Shown here in pieces: positions 10,253 through 20,027 of a stretch of 64,000 nt of DNA. The stretch spans positions 25,847,133-25,911,132 of the forward strand of contig CM019718.1 of the NCBI GenBank assembly GCA_009760885.1, in the 5' to 3' direction. The position numbers were made by a program, and so were the translations under genes. Positions within the stretch are counted from its first letter, which is position 1. The number at the start of each line of letters is the position of its first letter. Under the pieces are notes generated by a model that was not told where the DNA came from, made no database searches, and saw only the letters and a list, made by a program, of their open reading frames with translations. Source of the DNA: Achatina immaculata. Its lineage: Eukaryota > Mollusca > Gastropoda > Stylommatophora > Achatinidae.

Positions 10253-11036
10253 CTGTATATTTTTATACGACGAGTAGTCGCTGTGGCAGCGACAACATTT
10301 GATTTGATATGTCAGTTTTACTAGCTGTTAAAGCCATATAATTATTCATATTTTCAAATTCATATGCTGGTTAGACATTGTGGACATTATCTTCACACAC
10401 ATCGCGATTTCTCTGGTCTTGAATAGGCTTCACAAATATTACAAGATTCACTTGACCAAGTCCGCTGTATAAGTTCACTGAATCCATTTAATTCTGACAA
10501 ATAAATTCACAAATGTATTGTTGACAACATCACTTGGAATAAGATACCATAGGAAATAAAATTCCCTCGTTTCATTGTAGAACCATATACTCATTGTTCA
10601 CAGATTCAGTCGTGCCATATTTTTTGTTTGTTTGTGTGTTTCAGTCTCAATGATTGGTCTGTCAAGACCCTGCTATGTGCAGCTTTGGAAAACTCGTACG
10701 AGTGATCTTTGTCGCTGTCATCATGTGACACTTTTGTGTGCGTGTGTGTGTTTTTTTAATTCCTTTGTTTTTTTTTTTATTCTTTTCCTCTTTTCTCTTT
10801 TTTTCCTTTTTTGCTTTTTCTTTTTTTTTTAAAGAATATAAAACAGGATTTGTGTAAAAAGGGTTTTATATGTTCCTCTAATTTTTAAAGATTGTTTTTG
10901 TACTCTCTCTCTTCCTCTCTATCTCTCCCAAATTTATCTTCCTCTCTGGTGATGTACATGAAATGTTTTTGGCAAAAGCCTTCTCTTTCACTCCTGGGAT
11001 GTACTTGAAGTCATTTTAACCCTTTTTTGCTTCTCC

Positions 11037-11084
<48 letters not shown>

Positions 11085-11089
11085 CTAGA
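10253..11089. other. intergenic with T-rich and (TC)n tracts
   Basis: Contains a long T/C-rich stretch from about 10740 to 11080 with a nearly pure (TC) run at 11041-11081. No gene. A plus-strand frame at 10632-10832 is poly-Phe/Leu low complexity. Confidence 0.6.
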
Positions 11090-11573
11090 CTTGATCTTTA
11101 CAAGAAAAGCTTTAGTTATTCTGCTGCTCATCTTTGAAATACCCTCCCATCTTGTATAAAAAATATAAATTATACTCCTCTCCTACTACTACAAGCTTTC
11201 GTAATATCTATTTGATGTCGACTACATGCCTCCATGAACCATAAAACTTAAAAGTTATCTTAAACTGCTCTTACAGACACCGAATACAGTTAATTGTTTA
11301 TTCTGAATAGTCCTGAAATTTTTGTTTAGTAGATAGTCATTTATATAAGTATGTAGTTACTTCTGTACTGAGTGAATGGATAAGAGCGAAACGTAAATGT
11401 TATATTTTATTTTATGTCTCTCAGCTTCAATGTTAGTTATGTTTGTTACATGAACAGCATATTTGTAGAATGTCTGGAATAGAGTGAAAGATGTATGATA
11501 AAGGGCAGAATATCAGACGGGCCTGCGTGCCCAATTCTTAACCCTTTTGAAATAAAGATCAATCAATCAAATA
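11090..11573 (+). mobile_element. LINE family D (CR1/L2-like), 3' end
   Basis: The left part encodes a decayed FSYSAAHL-NTLPS segment, the conserved FSxxAxxLWNxLPxxI motif near the C-terminus of CR1, L2 and jockey-type polyproteins, followed by a KTALTDTEYS-like end. A ~250-bp 3' UTR follows (TATGATAAAGGGCAGAATAT and TGCGTGCCCAATTCTTAACC) and a (AATC)n tail at about 11557-11572. Other copies are at 20615-20932, 24683-24930 (minus) and 44690-44995. The (AATC) or (ATCA) tail fits CR1/L2-type retrotransposition. Confidence 0.7.
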
Positions 11574-11790
11574 TATATATATATATATATATATCTTTCT
11601 CTCTCTCTCTCAGTAAGAGTGAAAGATGTATGATAAAGGGCAGAATATCAGACGGGCCTGCGTGCCCAATTCTTAACCCTTTTGAAATAAAGATCAATCA
11701 ATCACACACACACACATATATATATATTTCTCTCTCTCTCTCTCTCCCTCTCTCTCTATCTCTCTCAGTCCATTATTTTGCTTAATCTTT
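11574..11790 (+). repeat. tandem copy of the family D tail plus AT/CA/TC microsatellites
   Basis: The last ~95 bases of family D (from AGTGAAAGATGTATGATAAA to the AATC tail) are present again at 11609-11704. Each copy is followed by a dinucleotide block (AT then TC; CA, AT then TC). The two tails are nearly identical, so this is a local tandem duplication, not a second insertion. A frame reading through both copies (11495-11785) is not a gene. Confidence 0.75.
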
Positions 11791-12401
11791 GCTAAAACAG
11801 ACCTAAGAAGGTGGTAGGACTAAATGTACAGAAATAAAACCGAGCCATGTTTCTGCAAGTCCACACCAAGAACCAGAACTCTGCCAGCAGGGCCAGTAAC
11901 TTGGTGTGTGTGTCCGCCTGAGTTTTAGGGATTGTATTGAACATTATGGCTTTGTAGATGTCTGCTTGTTCTGCCGTGTGTGTTTCAATGGTGTTCTGTA
12001 ATGTTCTTACAGTGGTTGGAACTGTTCTGCATTCGTAGAAAATGTATTCTTCTGTTTCTAGTGTGTTTCTCCTGCATAGGTAACATCGTCTCATGTTTCT
12101 GTGTGTTTGTCTGTGTATCGTGGATGTCATATTGTATATGAGTCTGAAAGTGATTTCTCTGGCTTTGGTGTGATGTTTTTGAGATGAAGCTTTTGGAACG
12201 TGTCGGTGTAGTCTAGTATGGGGTATCTGCGTCCTCTCTTAATCCTAAGGTGTAATGGCGGTGCTTGATTTCTGACCAAGTGTTTGTATATGTGATTTGT
12301 TTTGGATTGAATGAGTGTTTCATGTCCTTCAATTGCTTGTATGCAGGTCTTCTAGAAAGGTGGCAGTGTGCCAAAGTGGTGTGCCTGCGAGTTGTTTGGA
12401 A

Positions 12402-13050
12402 GGACTAAGTTTGATAGTCCCATGTAGTAGTGAGCTAGCGGGTGTTGGTTTGGTAGGACTAAGTTTGATAGTCTAAGTCCCATGTAGTAGTGAGCTAGCG
12501 GGTGTTGGTTTGGTAGGACTAAGTTTGATAGTCTAAGTCCCATGTAGTAGTGAGCTAGCAGGTGCTGGTTTGGTGGGACTAAGTTTGATAGTCTAAGTCC
12601 CATGTAGTAGTGAGCTAGCAGGTGCTGGTTTGGTGGGACTAAGTTTGATAGTCTAAGTCCCATGTAGTAGTGAGCTAGCAGGTGCTGGTTTGGTGGGACT
12701 AAGTTTGATAGTCTAAGTCCCATGTAGTAGTGAGCTAGCAGGTGCTGGTTTGGTGGGACTAAGTTTGATAGTCTAAGTCCCATGTAGTAGTGAGCTAGCA
12801 GGTGCTGGTTTGGTAGGACTAAGTTTGATAGTCTAAGTCCCATGTAGTAGTGAGCTAGCAGGTGCTGGTTTGGTGGGACTAAGTTTGATAGTCTAAGTCC
12901 CATGTAGTAGTGAGCTAGCAGGTGCTGGTTTGGTAGGACTAAGTTTGATAGTCTAAGTCCCATGTAGTAGTGAGCTAGCAGGTGCTGGTTTGGTGGGACT
13001 AAGTTTGATAGTCTAAGTCCCATGTAGTAGTGAGCTAGCGGGTGTTGGTT
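12402..13050 (-). repeat. 60-bp in-frame minisatellite inside ORF2, ~10.5 copies
   Basis: Each unit is exactly 60 bp and adds 20 residues (core HYYMGLRLSNLV) to the ORF2 frame. The first unit lacks 6 bp. The outer units (12421, 12481 and 13021) carry GCGGGTGTTGG while the inner ones carry GCAGGTGCTGG, and TGGTAGGACT alternates with TGGTGGGACT. The single-copy ancestor is ORF2 itself at the array edge. Confidence 0.95.
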
Positions 13051-13396
13051 TGGGTGTTTGATGATGCGACCTACTTGGCTGATTCTGAGTGCTTGTATGT
13101 TTGTCTGTATGTCTTGTAAGGCAATCCCTCCGTGTAGTTTGTCCTGTATGAGAGTTTTATGTTGTATGCTGTGTACGGTGATTGTGAAGATAAGGTATCT
13201 GATTTGTTTGTTTATTTCCTTGATTGTCTGCTGTGGAGGGTCTAGTACTGTAACGGTGTGTATTATTTTTGGTATTATGTATGTGTTTACTATGATGCTT
13301 CTACCAAAAATTATTACTGTTTTGTATTTGTATCGTTGTAACGTGTTTGTGATGTTTGTTATGACGTTGTCCCATGTGGGTTTGTGTATTATATCC

Positions 13397-13715
13397 GGGT
13401 GTGATGGGAAAGTGATGCCGTACAGGTGGATGTTGTCTGTGCCTGTGATGGGAAAGTGATGCCGTACAGGTGGATGTTGTCTGTGCCTGTGATGGGAAAG
13501 TGATGCCGTACAGGTGGATGTTGTCTGTGCGTGTGATGGGAAAGTGATGCCGTACAGGTGGATGTTGTCTGTGCCTGTGATGGGAAAGTGATGCCGTACA
13601 GGTGGATGTTGTCTGTGCCTGTGATGGGAAAGTGATGCCGTACAGGTGGATGTTGTCTGTGCCTGTGATGGGAAAGTGATGCCGTACAGGTGAATGTTGT
13701 CTGTGCGTGTAAGAC
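13397..13715 (-). repeat. 44-bp minisatellite inside ORF2, ~7 copies
   Basis: The unit contains GTGATGGGAAAGTGATGCCG, TACAGGTGGATGTTGTCTGT and GCCT. As 44 is not a multiple of three, the reading frame rotates with each copy, and all three minus-strand frames stay open, giving three alternating peptide repeats (SLSHHRHRQHPP, ITGTDNIHLYG, QAQTTSTCTA). Two units read GTGCGTGT in place of GTGCCTGT. Confidence 0.95.
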
Positions 13716-14246
13716 GAAAAGGGAAGTCTCTTTTATCTCGCCATTTGCATATGCCCATGACGACTGATTTCTGTATGCTGAGTTGGCTCCGCTACCCTGA
13801 CCCAACTCTGTGAAGGTGTCTAAAATGTGAGTTATTGATCTGCCTGTTGTTGGGAGGAAGATCGTGTCGTCCGCATACGCGAGCAACTTTCTCTCTCCCC
13901 TGCCAGGTACGAAAGTTCCCTGGATTGTTGTGTCTTGTCTGATCTTCTCTAGAAGTGGTTCTAGGGTGAGTATGTACAGTAAAGGAGAGGGGGGGGGGCA
14001 GCTATGTCTCACTGATCTAGTTAGCCTGAAAGTCTCTGTAAGCGTGTGGTTTACTATGACTTAGCTTTCAGGTTTGGAATAGAAAATGTGAATCCAGTCT
14101 CTGAAGTAGTCCCCTATGTTACAGTGGAGTAATGTCTTGTGCAGGTATTTGTGTGACAGACACTCTATGGAAGGATTCTCCTGATCTAAGGAAAGAACTG
14201 ACGACTGGCAGTTCTTCTGGTGTGTGTAGTGTATGACGTCTCGTAT

Positions 14247-14396
14247 GAAATGTGTGTGCTAGTGTATGTTGAGCAATAGAGGGCTCACCTGAGCAAGAGC
14301 AGAAAAAAAGGCGAAGGACAGGCATTTGTGGAAAACCTTTGCGGAAGCCCCATGTGCCCTGGGCACCTAAGGTTCAGAGAGAGAGAGAGAGAGTGT
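14247..14396 (+). mobile_element. LINE family I (RTE-like) tail inserted into the Tx1-like LINE
   Basis: Plus-strand codons read MLSNRGLTW-like, then EKKAKD and HLWKTLAEAPCALGT-like residues with frame damage, followed by TAAGGTTCAGAG and a (AG)n tail. The same unit is at 28733-28913 and 51346-51413. It lies antisense inside the RT region of the Tx1-like element. GTGTATG flanks both sides and is a likely short target-site duplication, though the first bases of the element are ambiguous. Confidence 0.7.
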
Positions 14397-14624
14397 GTGT
14401 ATGTTTCTGTTCTCTACACTACATTCTTGGTCTTCGTGTATAGGTTTGTGCATAAATGGTTTGAGCTTGTTTGTGAGCGATTTTGTAAGGATCTTGTAAT
14501 CTACATTTAGCAGAGATATGGGTCTGTAGTTTTTTAATTGTATATTGTCTGCGTTGTCTTTGGGTATGAGAGTGATGTATGATAGATTTAGACTGTGCGG
14601 GAGTTGTTTGTTTTGGTAGGTTTT

Positions 14625-15060
14625 CTAATGTTAGTTGTGTGTCTAGTGCTTGCTTGTGCCAGGTTTTTTAATGTTAGTGGTGTGTCTAGTGCTTGTAAGA
14701 GAAGAGGACCTAAGAGTGGAAAGAAGTGTTTGTATAATTCTGCTGTGATGCCGTCTGGTTCTGGTGACTTGTTTTATTGTATTGTTTGTAGTGCTTGTGT
14801 CAGGTTTTCTAATGTTAGTTGTGTGTCCAGTGCTTGCTTGTGTCAGGTTTTCTAATGTTAGTTGTGTGTCTAATGCTTACTTGTGTCAGGTTTTCTAATC
14901 TTAGTGGTGTGTCTAGTGCTTGCTTGTGTCAGGTTTTCTAATGTTAGGTGTGTGTCCAGTGCTTGCTTGTGTCAGGTTTTCTAATCTTAGTGGTGTGTCC
15001 AGTGCTTGCTTGTGTCAGGTTTTCTAATCTTAGTGGTGTGTCCAGTGCTTGCTTGTCCGA
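14625..15060 (-). repeat. 43-bp minisatellite in the ORF2 linker region, ~8-9 copies
   Basis: The unit is GTCAGGTTTTCTAATCTTAG followed by TGGTGTGTCCAGTGCTTGCTTGT. The copies at the right (14970-15060) are the most uniform. Near 14690-14790 the array is interrupted by ~85 bp of ordinary linker sequence. On the minus strand it encodes repeats around TRKPDTSKHWTHN. Confidence 0.9.
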
Positions 15061-16431
15061 GTCCTTGAGTTGTTTAGTGCACTGCATGTATTTGTCTTGT
15101 ATGTGTGTTTGCGTTCTTTCCTCGGTGTAGTTTTTTTGTTGTTGGTAGTATTCTCTAAAAGCTTGTACTATGTTTGTACTATTTGTTTGTCTGTTCACTG
15201 TGGCGTCTACGCGTGGTAGTTTGCTTAAATACTGCTTGGTAGGTATTTCTTGTGTGATGGTGTTGAGTCTTGTTCTTAGAAGTGCACCCTGAAATCTATG
15301 TTGTCTGTGTTTATCTAATTCTTCTTGTAGCGTGAGTAAATGTGAGTTTTTGTCCATCTGTTTTGTTAGTTTGATTGCTTCTTCTAATATTTTCTCTTGT
15401 CTCAACCTTTCTCTGTGTATCTGTGTTGAGAGTGTTTGTGCTTGTCTCTTATCGCGTGTTTTAAAGTCCCCCAGTGTTGTTGGATGTTGTGTGCGGGTAT
15501 GTTATTCGTGAAAGCGTGTATTAGTTGTGTCATGTTTTGAACAAATTGTTTGTTTTGGAGGAGTGTGTTGCTAAATTTCCAGTGTGGTGATCGTTTTAAA
15601 GGTATACCTGTAGGTACTGTGTTTACTGTTGCTACGACTGCCTTGTGATCTGTGAAATGTAATGTACTAGGGAGGTGTTTGACTTGTGCTATATGCATGT
15701 ACTTGATGTGTAAATTCTGTCTAACCTCAATTCTCTGCTGTGCGTCGCTCTTGTGAGTGGTCTCTCTGCCCTGGAGGTGTGTGTGTTTGTATGTATCTAC
15801 TAAATCATATGTGTTTATTATGTCCTGTAAAAAAATCTAGCTGGTGTCTCTTATATGTGTTGGTTCTAGCTAGACTTCCTATAATGTTTAAACCTGATGT
15901 TACACAACTGAAATCTCCTAATATAGTGTCGTGTCCTCTGTTTGTGTGGTTGAGTAGAGATTCTAAGTCTTCGTAGAAGTTGGGCTGGTGCATGCGGTTG
16001 GGTGGTGCGTGTATGTTAACTATAGTGTATGTGTGTGAGTTGTTTTTAACCTCACATATCGCAATTCTCCCCCTACTATCTTTATTTGTCCTAACTAGTA
16101 CCCACATGTCTGAGGTCTGTATTATTGCTAACCTTGATCCTACTGCGTGTGTGGCTAAGCTAAAACATGAATGTCTGAAGCCTAGCTGTGTTGTGATTTG
16201 TGCTGCGTGCATGTCTGTATGTATATTTGTTTCTTGGATCAAGATGAAATCTGGTTTGTATGAATGTGTTAAAGAGACTATGTGCTGTAGTTTTGTGCGC
16301 AAGCCTCTAATGTTAATACTCAAAACTCTAATTTCCTTATCCATTTCTAAACTTAAGAAAAAAAAATTTTCGCCAATTATGGTGTGTGTTCTGAGCAAAA
16401 AAATGAAATGCATAAAAAAGAACCCACGAGG

Positions 16432-16925
16432 ATGTCCGTGCTGTTCCGGTGATGTCTAGTTGGCGCTGTCCTGCTCTAGGATGTCCGTGCTGTCCCGGTG
16501 ACGTCTAGCTGGCGCTGTCCTGCTTTAGGATATCCGTGCTGTCCCGGTGACGTCTAGTTGGCGCTGTCCTGCTCTAGGATCTCCGTGCTGTCCCGGTGAT
16601 GTCTAGGTGGCGCTGTCCTGCTCTAGGATCTCCGTGCTGTCCCGGTGACGTCTAGTTGGCGCTGTCCTGCTCTAGGATCTCCGTGCTGTCCCGGTGACGT
16701 CTAGTTGGCGCTGTCCTGCTTTAGGATATCCGTGCTGTCCCGGTGACGTCTAGTTGGCGCTGTCCTGCTCTAGGATCTCCGTGCTGTCCCGGTGACGTCT
16801 AGTTGGCGCTGTCCTGCTCTAGGATGTCCGTGCTGTCCCAGTGACGTCTAGTTGGCGCTGTCCTGCTCTAGGATCTCCGTGCTGTCCCGGTGACGTCTAG
16901 TTGGCGCTGTCCTGCTCTAGGATGG
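16432..16925 (-). repeat. 49-bp minisatellite between ORF1 and ORF2, ~10 copies
   Basis: The unit is GATCTCCGTGCTGTCCCGGT, GACGTCTAGTTGGCGCTGTC and CTGCTCTAG. Variants (GATATCC or GATGTCC; CTTTAG or CTCTAG) recur in blocks: the pair GATATCC + CTTTAG appears more than once, which suggests multi-unit duplications. It occupies the linker just upstream of the ORF2 start codon. Confidence 0.95.
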
Positions 16926-16949
16926 TTCTTGGTGGTCTGGTTCCATATT

Positions 16950-18098
16950 TCTGAGCTGGTTCCTTTGTCTTGTATCCCCCCCCCCCGGGCTAATTCCACT
17001 CAGGACAGGGCCCCGTGCGAGCCTGTGGCAGTGTCCGTGTCGCTATCCTCCCGCTCAGACATCTCGTCCCTGTACAGCGACCGAGGTTCCGGCGTGGGTG
17101 GTGCTTCCGGTTCCGCTGTATATGGCGTTGGCGTCAGCGGTGCTGGTTGTGCTGCTGTGGGCGGCTTTGGCCTTGTACTGTTTTTTCTGGCCCTTTTCCC
17201 ATATAGGGTGAACCCGTCGGCAGTGAGCCATCTTTCTTCGTTTCCTTTTGGTTGGGCTGTCTCTGACCCCAGTCTGTCTTGTGTGGGCAGTTTTTGCGCC
17301 GGGTTGGCTGCCGCGACTGTGGGGGCCCCCTGTGTGTTGGCTGCTGCGACTGTGGAGGCCCCCTGTGTGTTGGCTGCCGCGACTGTGGGGGCCCCCTGCG
17401 TGTTGGCTGCCGCGACTGTGGGGGCCCCCTGCGAGTTGGCTGCTGCGACTATGGGAGCTCCCTGCCTGTGGTTTTTGTTCCTCTTTTCTTACCATCATCC
17501 TTACCACACCTCGGACGGGGGGGTTTTCCTCCCTGGGAGAGAGACCCACAGTTTGTGGGGTTTCAGGCTCTCCATCATGGGCCGGAGAGTTATATAGTGA
17601 GGAACTGGGTTCCTCGGCCGGCACAGGAAGTTCCACTTATCCAGGGCCACTTCCGCTCTGGATACTTTTGGATCGGGTTCTCCGGTTACCCGCTCCACGA
17701 TTCTTCTAATTCCCTCGGCTTTCATGGTTGGGGGGACCCAGTGTAGCGTGCCTTTCTGGCGCTCTTTGTCCAGATGCCCCCCACAGTTATTGTGGTCCTG
17801 GGCTGGCCGGACTCGAAGGTTTGCCCGTGAAGTTTTTCGTAGTGGACCATGTGTGCAGCGGCGGCTAACTTGGCGTAACACCGGGTCTGGTCCTGGAAGT
17901 GGCCAGTTATCCCCACTGGCTCCCACTCCTAAAGGGCCAGCGATGACGCTCATTAAATAAATGTAAGAGACTTTTGAAGCCTCCTTGTTGATGGTAAGCC
18001 TCGATGTCCAGGTCCTCCATTCTGAGGTCTACAGTTTCCTCCCTGTGTGTTTCTGCCTCGTCGGCGGAGTTCTGAGCTGTCTGCCTTGTATTGGCCAT
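16950..18098 (-). pseudogene. Tx1/L1-like ORF1 (gag-like RNA-binding protein), frameshifted
   Basis: The start at 18098 gives MANTRQTAQNSADEAETHREE, an acidic N-terminus; the frame breaks after FKSLLHLFNERHRWP. The next usable frames contain AHMVHYEKLHGQTFESG and then VPPTMKAEGIRRIVERVTGE, a layout like the RRM-type fold of Tx1/L1 ORF1 proteins. The C-terminal part (17055-17500) is low-complexity with an 11-residue repeat and a basic KRKRRKM stretch. ORF1 of this clade binds element RNA. I cannot see a clear CCHC knuckle. At least two frameshifts; no function expected. Confidence 0.6.
17300..17460 (-). repeat. 33-bp in-frame repeat in ORF1, ~5 copies
   Basis: The unit GTTGGCTGCCGCGACTGTGG plus GGGCCCCCTGCGT (minus-strand peptide GGPHSRGSQHA) is repeated with few changes. 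It is GC-rich, unlike the rest of the window, and keeps the ORF1 frame because 33 is a multiple of three. Confidence 0.85.
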
Positions 18099-18169
18099 AT
18101 TTCCGAAGGAAAAAAAACAACGTTAATTTTTGGTGTTATTTCCTTTTACCTCTCGCTTCCGTAATTCTT

Positions 18170-18195
18170 TGTCTTCTTCTTCTTCTTCTTCTTCT

Positions 18196-18246
<51 letters not shown>
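18170..18246. repeat. (TCT)n-(TC)n microsatellite
   Basis: About ten TCT units followed by ~22 TC units. It lies just outside the 5' end of the Tx1-like LINE. Confidence 0.95.
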
Positions 18247-18248
<2 letters not shown>

Positions 18249-18574
18249 GCCTAGATTATATATCGTAAGTCAGTTGTTGGCTTTTTATTGGTCAGCTGGT
18301 TGACTACATACTGAAATTACACTTTGGGATAAGTCGGTCCACTCCCTTTGGTCATCTTCTTGGACTATTCGTGTGTGCTAACTGCGTCCTAAGATTAGCA
18401 GATATGCCTGACCTGTCAGTAAGTCTATGCGTCAAATCAGTCTACTCGATTTTCTCGCCTTTGGTAAAGAATTCTTATCCATTATCAGGTGTTTGTGGAT
18501 ACCTCTCGGGGATCATTAGTCCAACTCTGTTTACACAGTGTCCACCTGTCTGTCTTCATAATTGTACTATCTCA
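18247..18574. other. no gene seen
   Basis: Unique-looking DNA. Open frames here (18371-18580 and neighbours) carry no recognisable domain. Confidence 0.5.
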
Positions 18575-18660
18575 CTGTAACTGCGAACTGTTGTTCTTTG
18601 CAGCTGATGCTGTAGAGATGTTGAGGCACAGCGTCATATCGGCTTCTTTAGCAGACTCCA
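18575..18660 (+). repeat. unclassified dispersed repeat H, copy 2
   Basis: Contains TTCTTTGCAGCTGATGCTGT, AGAGATGTTGAGGCACAGCG and TTAGCAGACTC, shared with 7430-7600, 23868-23930 and 60040-60170. The TTCTTTGCAG word resembles a splice acceptor, but no exon structure is evident. Confidence 0.5.
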
Positions 18661-18750
18661 CCACCATGGGGACTATGGCGATCCCTGCCCCGTTAGTCAG
18701 GCTAGGACTGTTACTATGGGGTACCACGGATAGGTGGGACAGGATCTTGG

Positions 18751-19005
18751 TCAGCTATGGGTCGCTAACCCTAACGCTGGCACATCAGCTATGGGTCGCT
18801 AACCCTAACGCTGGCACATCAGCTATGGGTCGCTAACCCTAACGCTGGCACATCAGCTATGGGTCGCTAACCCTAACGCTGGCACATCAGCTATGGGTCG
18901 CTAACCCTAACGCTGGCACATCAGCTATGGGTCGCTAACCCTAACGCTGGCACATCAGCTATGGGTCGCTAACCCTAACGCTGGCACATCAGCTATGGGT
19001 CACTA
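18751..19005. repeat. 34-bp minisatellite with CTAACCCTAAC core, ~7.5 copies
   Basis: The unit is AGCTATGGGTCGCTAACCCT plus AACGCTGGCACATC. The copies are practically identical up to the last one (GGTCACTAATTG). CTAACCCTAA matches 1.6 units of the vertebrate-type telomere repeat, though the rest of the unit does not. Confidence 0.95.
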
Positions 19006-19590
19006 ATTGCCTCATCGGACAAGCGTCTTCATCCCCGTCAAATACACCAAGTATATGTGCTATTGTTATCTGAGTAAATCCTCCTAGTTCGTATTCTGTC
19101 TCCTTAATCTGCCTTTCCCTCGGCTTCATTATGTCTAGTATTTCTAAGTATCTACTTATTTCTATCGTAATACTACTAATACCGTGGGAGTGTTCCTCTC
19201 CCACCGGTTCTCAAATTTTTCATCGTTTCTTACCTACTTTCTACTTATCAATAATAATTATAACTATAATAAAAATGCTAATAGTAATACTAATAATAAA
19301 ATTAATAACAGTAAATACTATCCTAATGCATAAAGCTATAATAATACTACAATCATAACTTACAAGTTACAGTTCCCCCCCCCCCCCGTACAAATGCACG
19401 TGTTGCACATTGGTACAGCCAGTCCTGCTCCTAATAGGTTGATTTTCAATAGACTAACAAAAAGAATATCTATAGAAAATTTGCTCCCGTGGTGGAGCTC
19501 TGTAAGAAGTCTGGCATTGGAGCTAGTTAAGAGCATAATCTCATCAAATCTTCAGGGGCTCTGAGACATGACAGGCGGCTTGCGTTGCCA

Positions 19591-19621
<31 letters not shown>

Positions 19622-20027
19622 CGACAGAGCAAACTATGTGATTGCACCGATGCCTGGAATAAGAGCGGTATAGCGAATATGATGTCGATTGCAGTCAAGC
19701 GTGTACCGGTGAGGTAGAGATAGACAATGGTGTGTGTGGTTCAGTTTTACACAAAGATAGAAGGTGGATCCGTGGGAATAATGAGAGAAATGAGCATTAC
19801 ATATATATGTATGTATATACATATATATGTAAAATATATATAAAATACCGAACCATGCCCATCTGTCTAATTCTACTCCATTCACAACAAGAACAAGACA
19901 ATGATGGTGGATAGAGTATCAACAAAATACTCGGGGAAATAGTACACAACGGGAACAGATTAGCGAAATCAGTGATAGTTTTTTTCTCCATTGGACAGAG
20001 TCTTTACTTCATTGTGCTGAATTCAGT
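19006..20027. other. intergenic, AT-rich, with poly-C and (CAT)n runs
   Basis: Contains an ATA-rich stretch (19245-19340), a C homopolymer at about 19374-19387, (CAT)n at 19590-19620 and ATATGT repeats near 19800-19835. The DNA before (CAT)n could be the 3' end of a minus-strand LINE with an ATG tail, but I cannot identify coding sequence. Confidence 0.45.

Larger units (their letters stand above)
11790..16344 (-). pseudogene. Tx1/L1-like ORF2 (endonuclease-RT), frameshifted
   Basis: The start codon at 16344 gives MDKEIRVLSINIRGLRTKL, an APE-endonuclease N-terminus. QETNIH, VNIHAPPN, a GDFSC in place of the usual GDFN, and, after a frameshift, FTDHKAVVATVN (the SDH-type motif) follow. Next come a coiled linker (14944-15405), the RT finger ITLIPKDN with NYRPISLLNVDYKIL (about 14470-14600), LAYADDT (about 13850-13880), and the thumb/connection with GGIALQDIQ (13060-13200). 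A C-terminal segment at 11792-12130 has CYLCRRNTLETEEYIFYEC, a Cys-Cys-His/Cys cluster seen in this clade. Breaks: shift after 15805, insertion of an RTE tail at 14247, and shifts around the arrays. It would make cDNA by target-primed reverse transcription if intact. Confidence 0.75.
11775..18110 (-). mobile_element. Tx1/L1-like LINE, near full length, decayed, expanded by internal minisatellites
   Basis: On the minus strand the order is ORF1 (16950-18098), a 49-bp minisatellite, ORF2 endonuclease (15600-16344), linker, RT (12400-14600) and a C-terminal Cys/His segment (11790-12130). NYRPISLLNVDYKIL and KLLAYADDTIFLP in the RT, and GGIALQDIQTNIQALRI downstream, point to the L1/Tx1 side of LINE phylogeny. 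The copy has many frameshifts and five internal tandem arrays, plus an RTE-like tail inserted at about 14247-14396. The 3' end near 11775 and 5' end near 18110 are estimates; I found no convincing target-site duplication. Confidence 0.75.

Noticed and set aside
12352..13758. 468-residue open frame with 20-residue repeats, looking like a structural repeat protein
   Set aside because: It is the RT/connection region of the Tx1/L1-like ORF2 with two internal minisatellites; the non-repeat part (GGIALQDIQ and neighbours) is LINE code.
18751..19005. Interstitial telomere array
   Set aside because: Only 11 of 34 bases per unit are telomere-like; kept as a finding of modest interest, not as a telomeric repeat.
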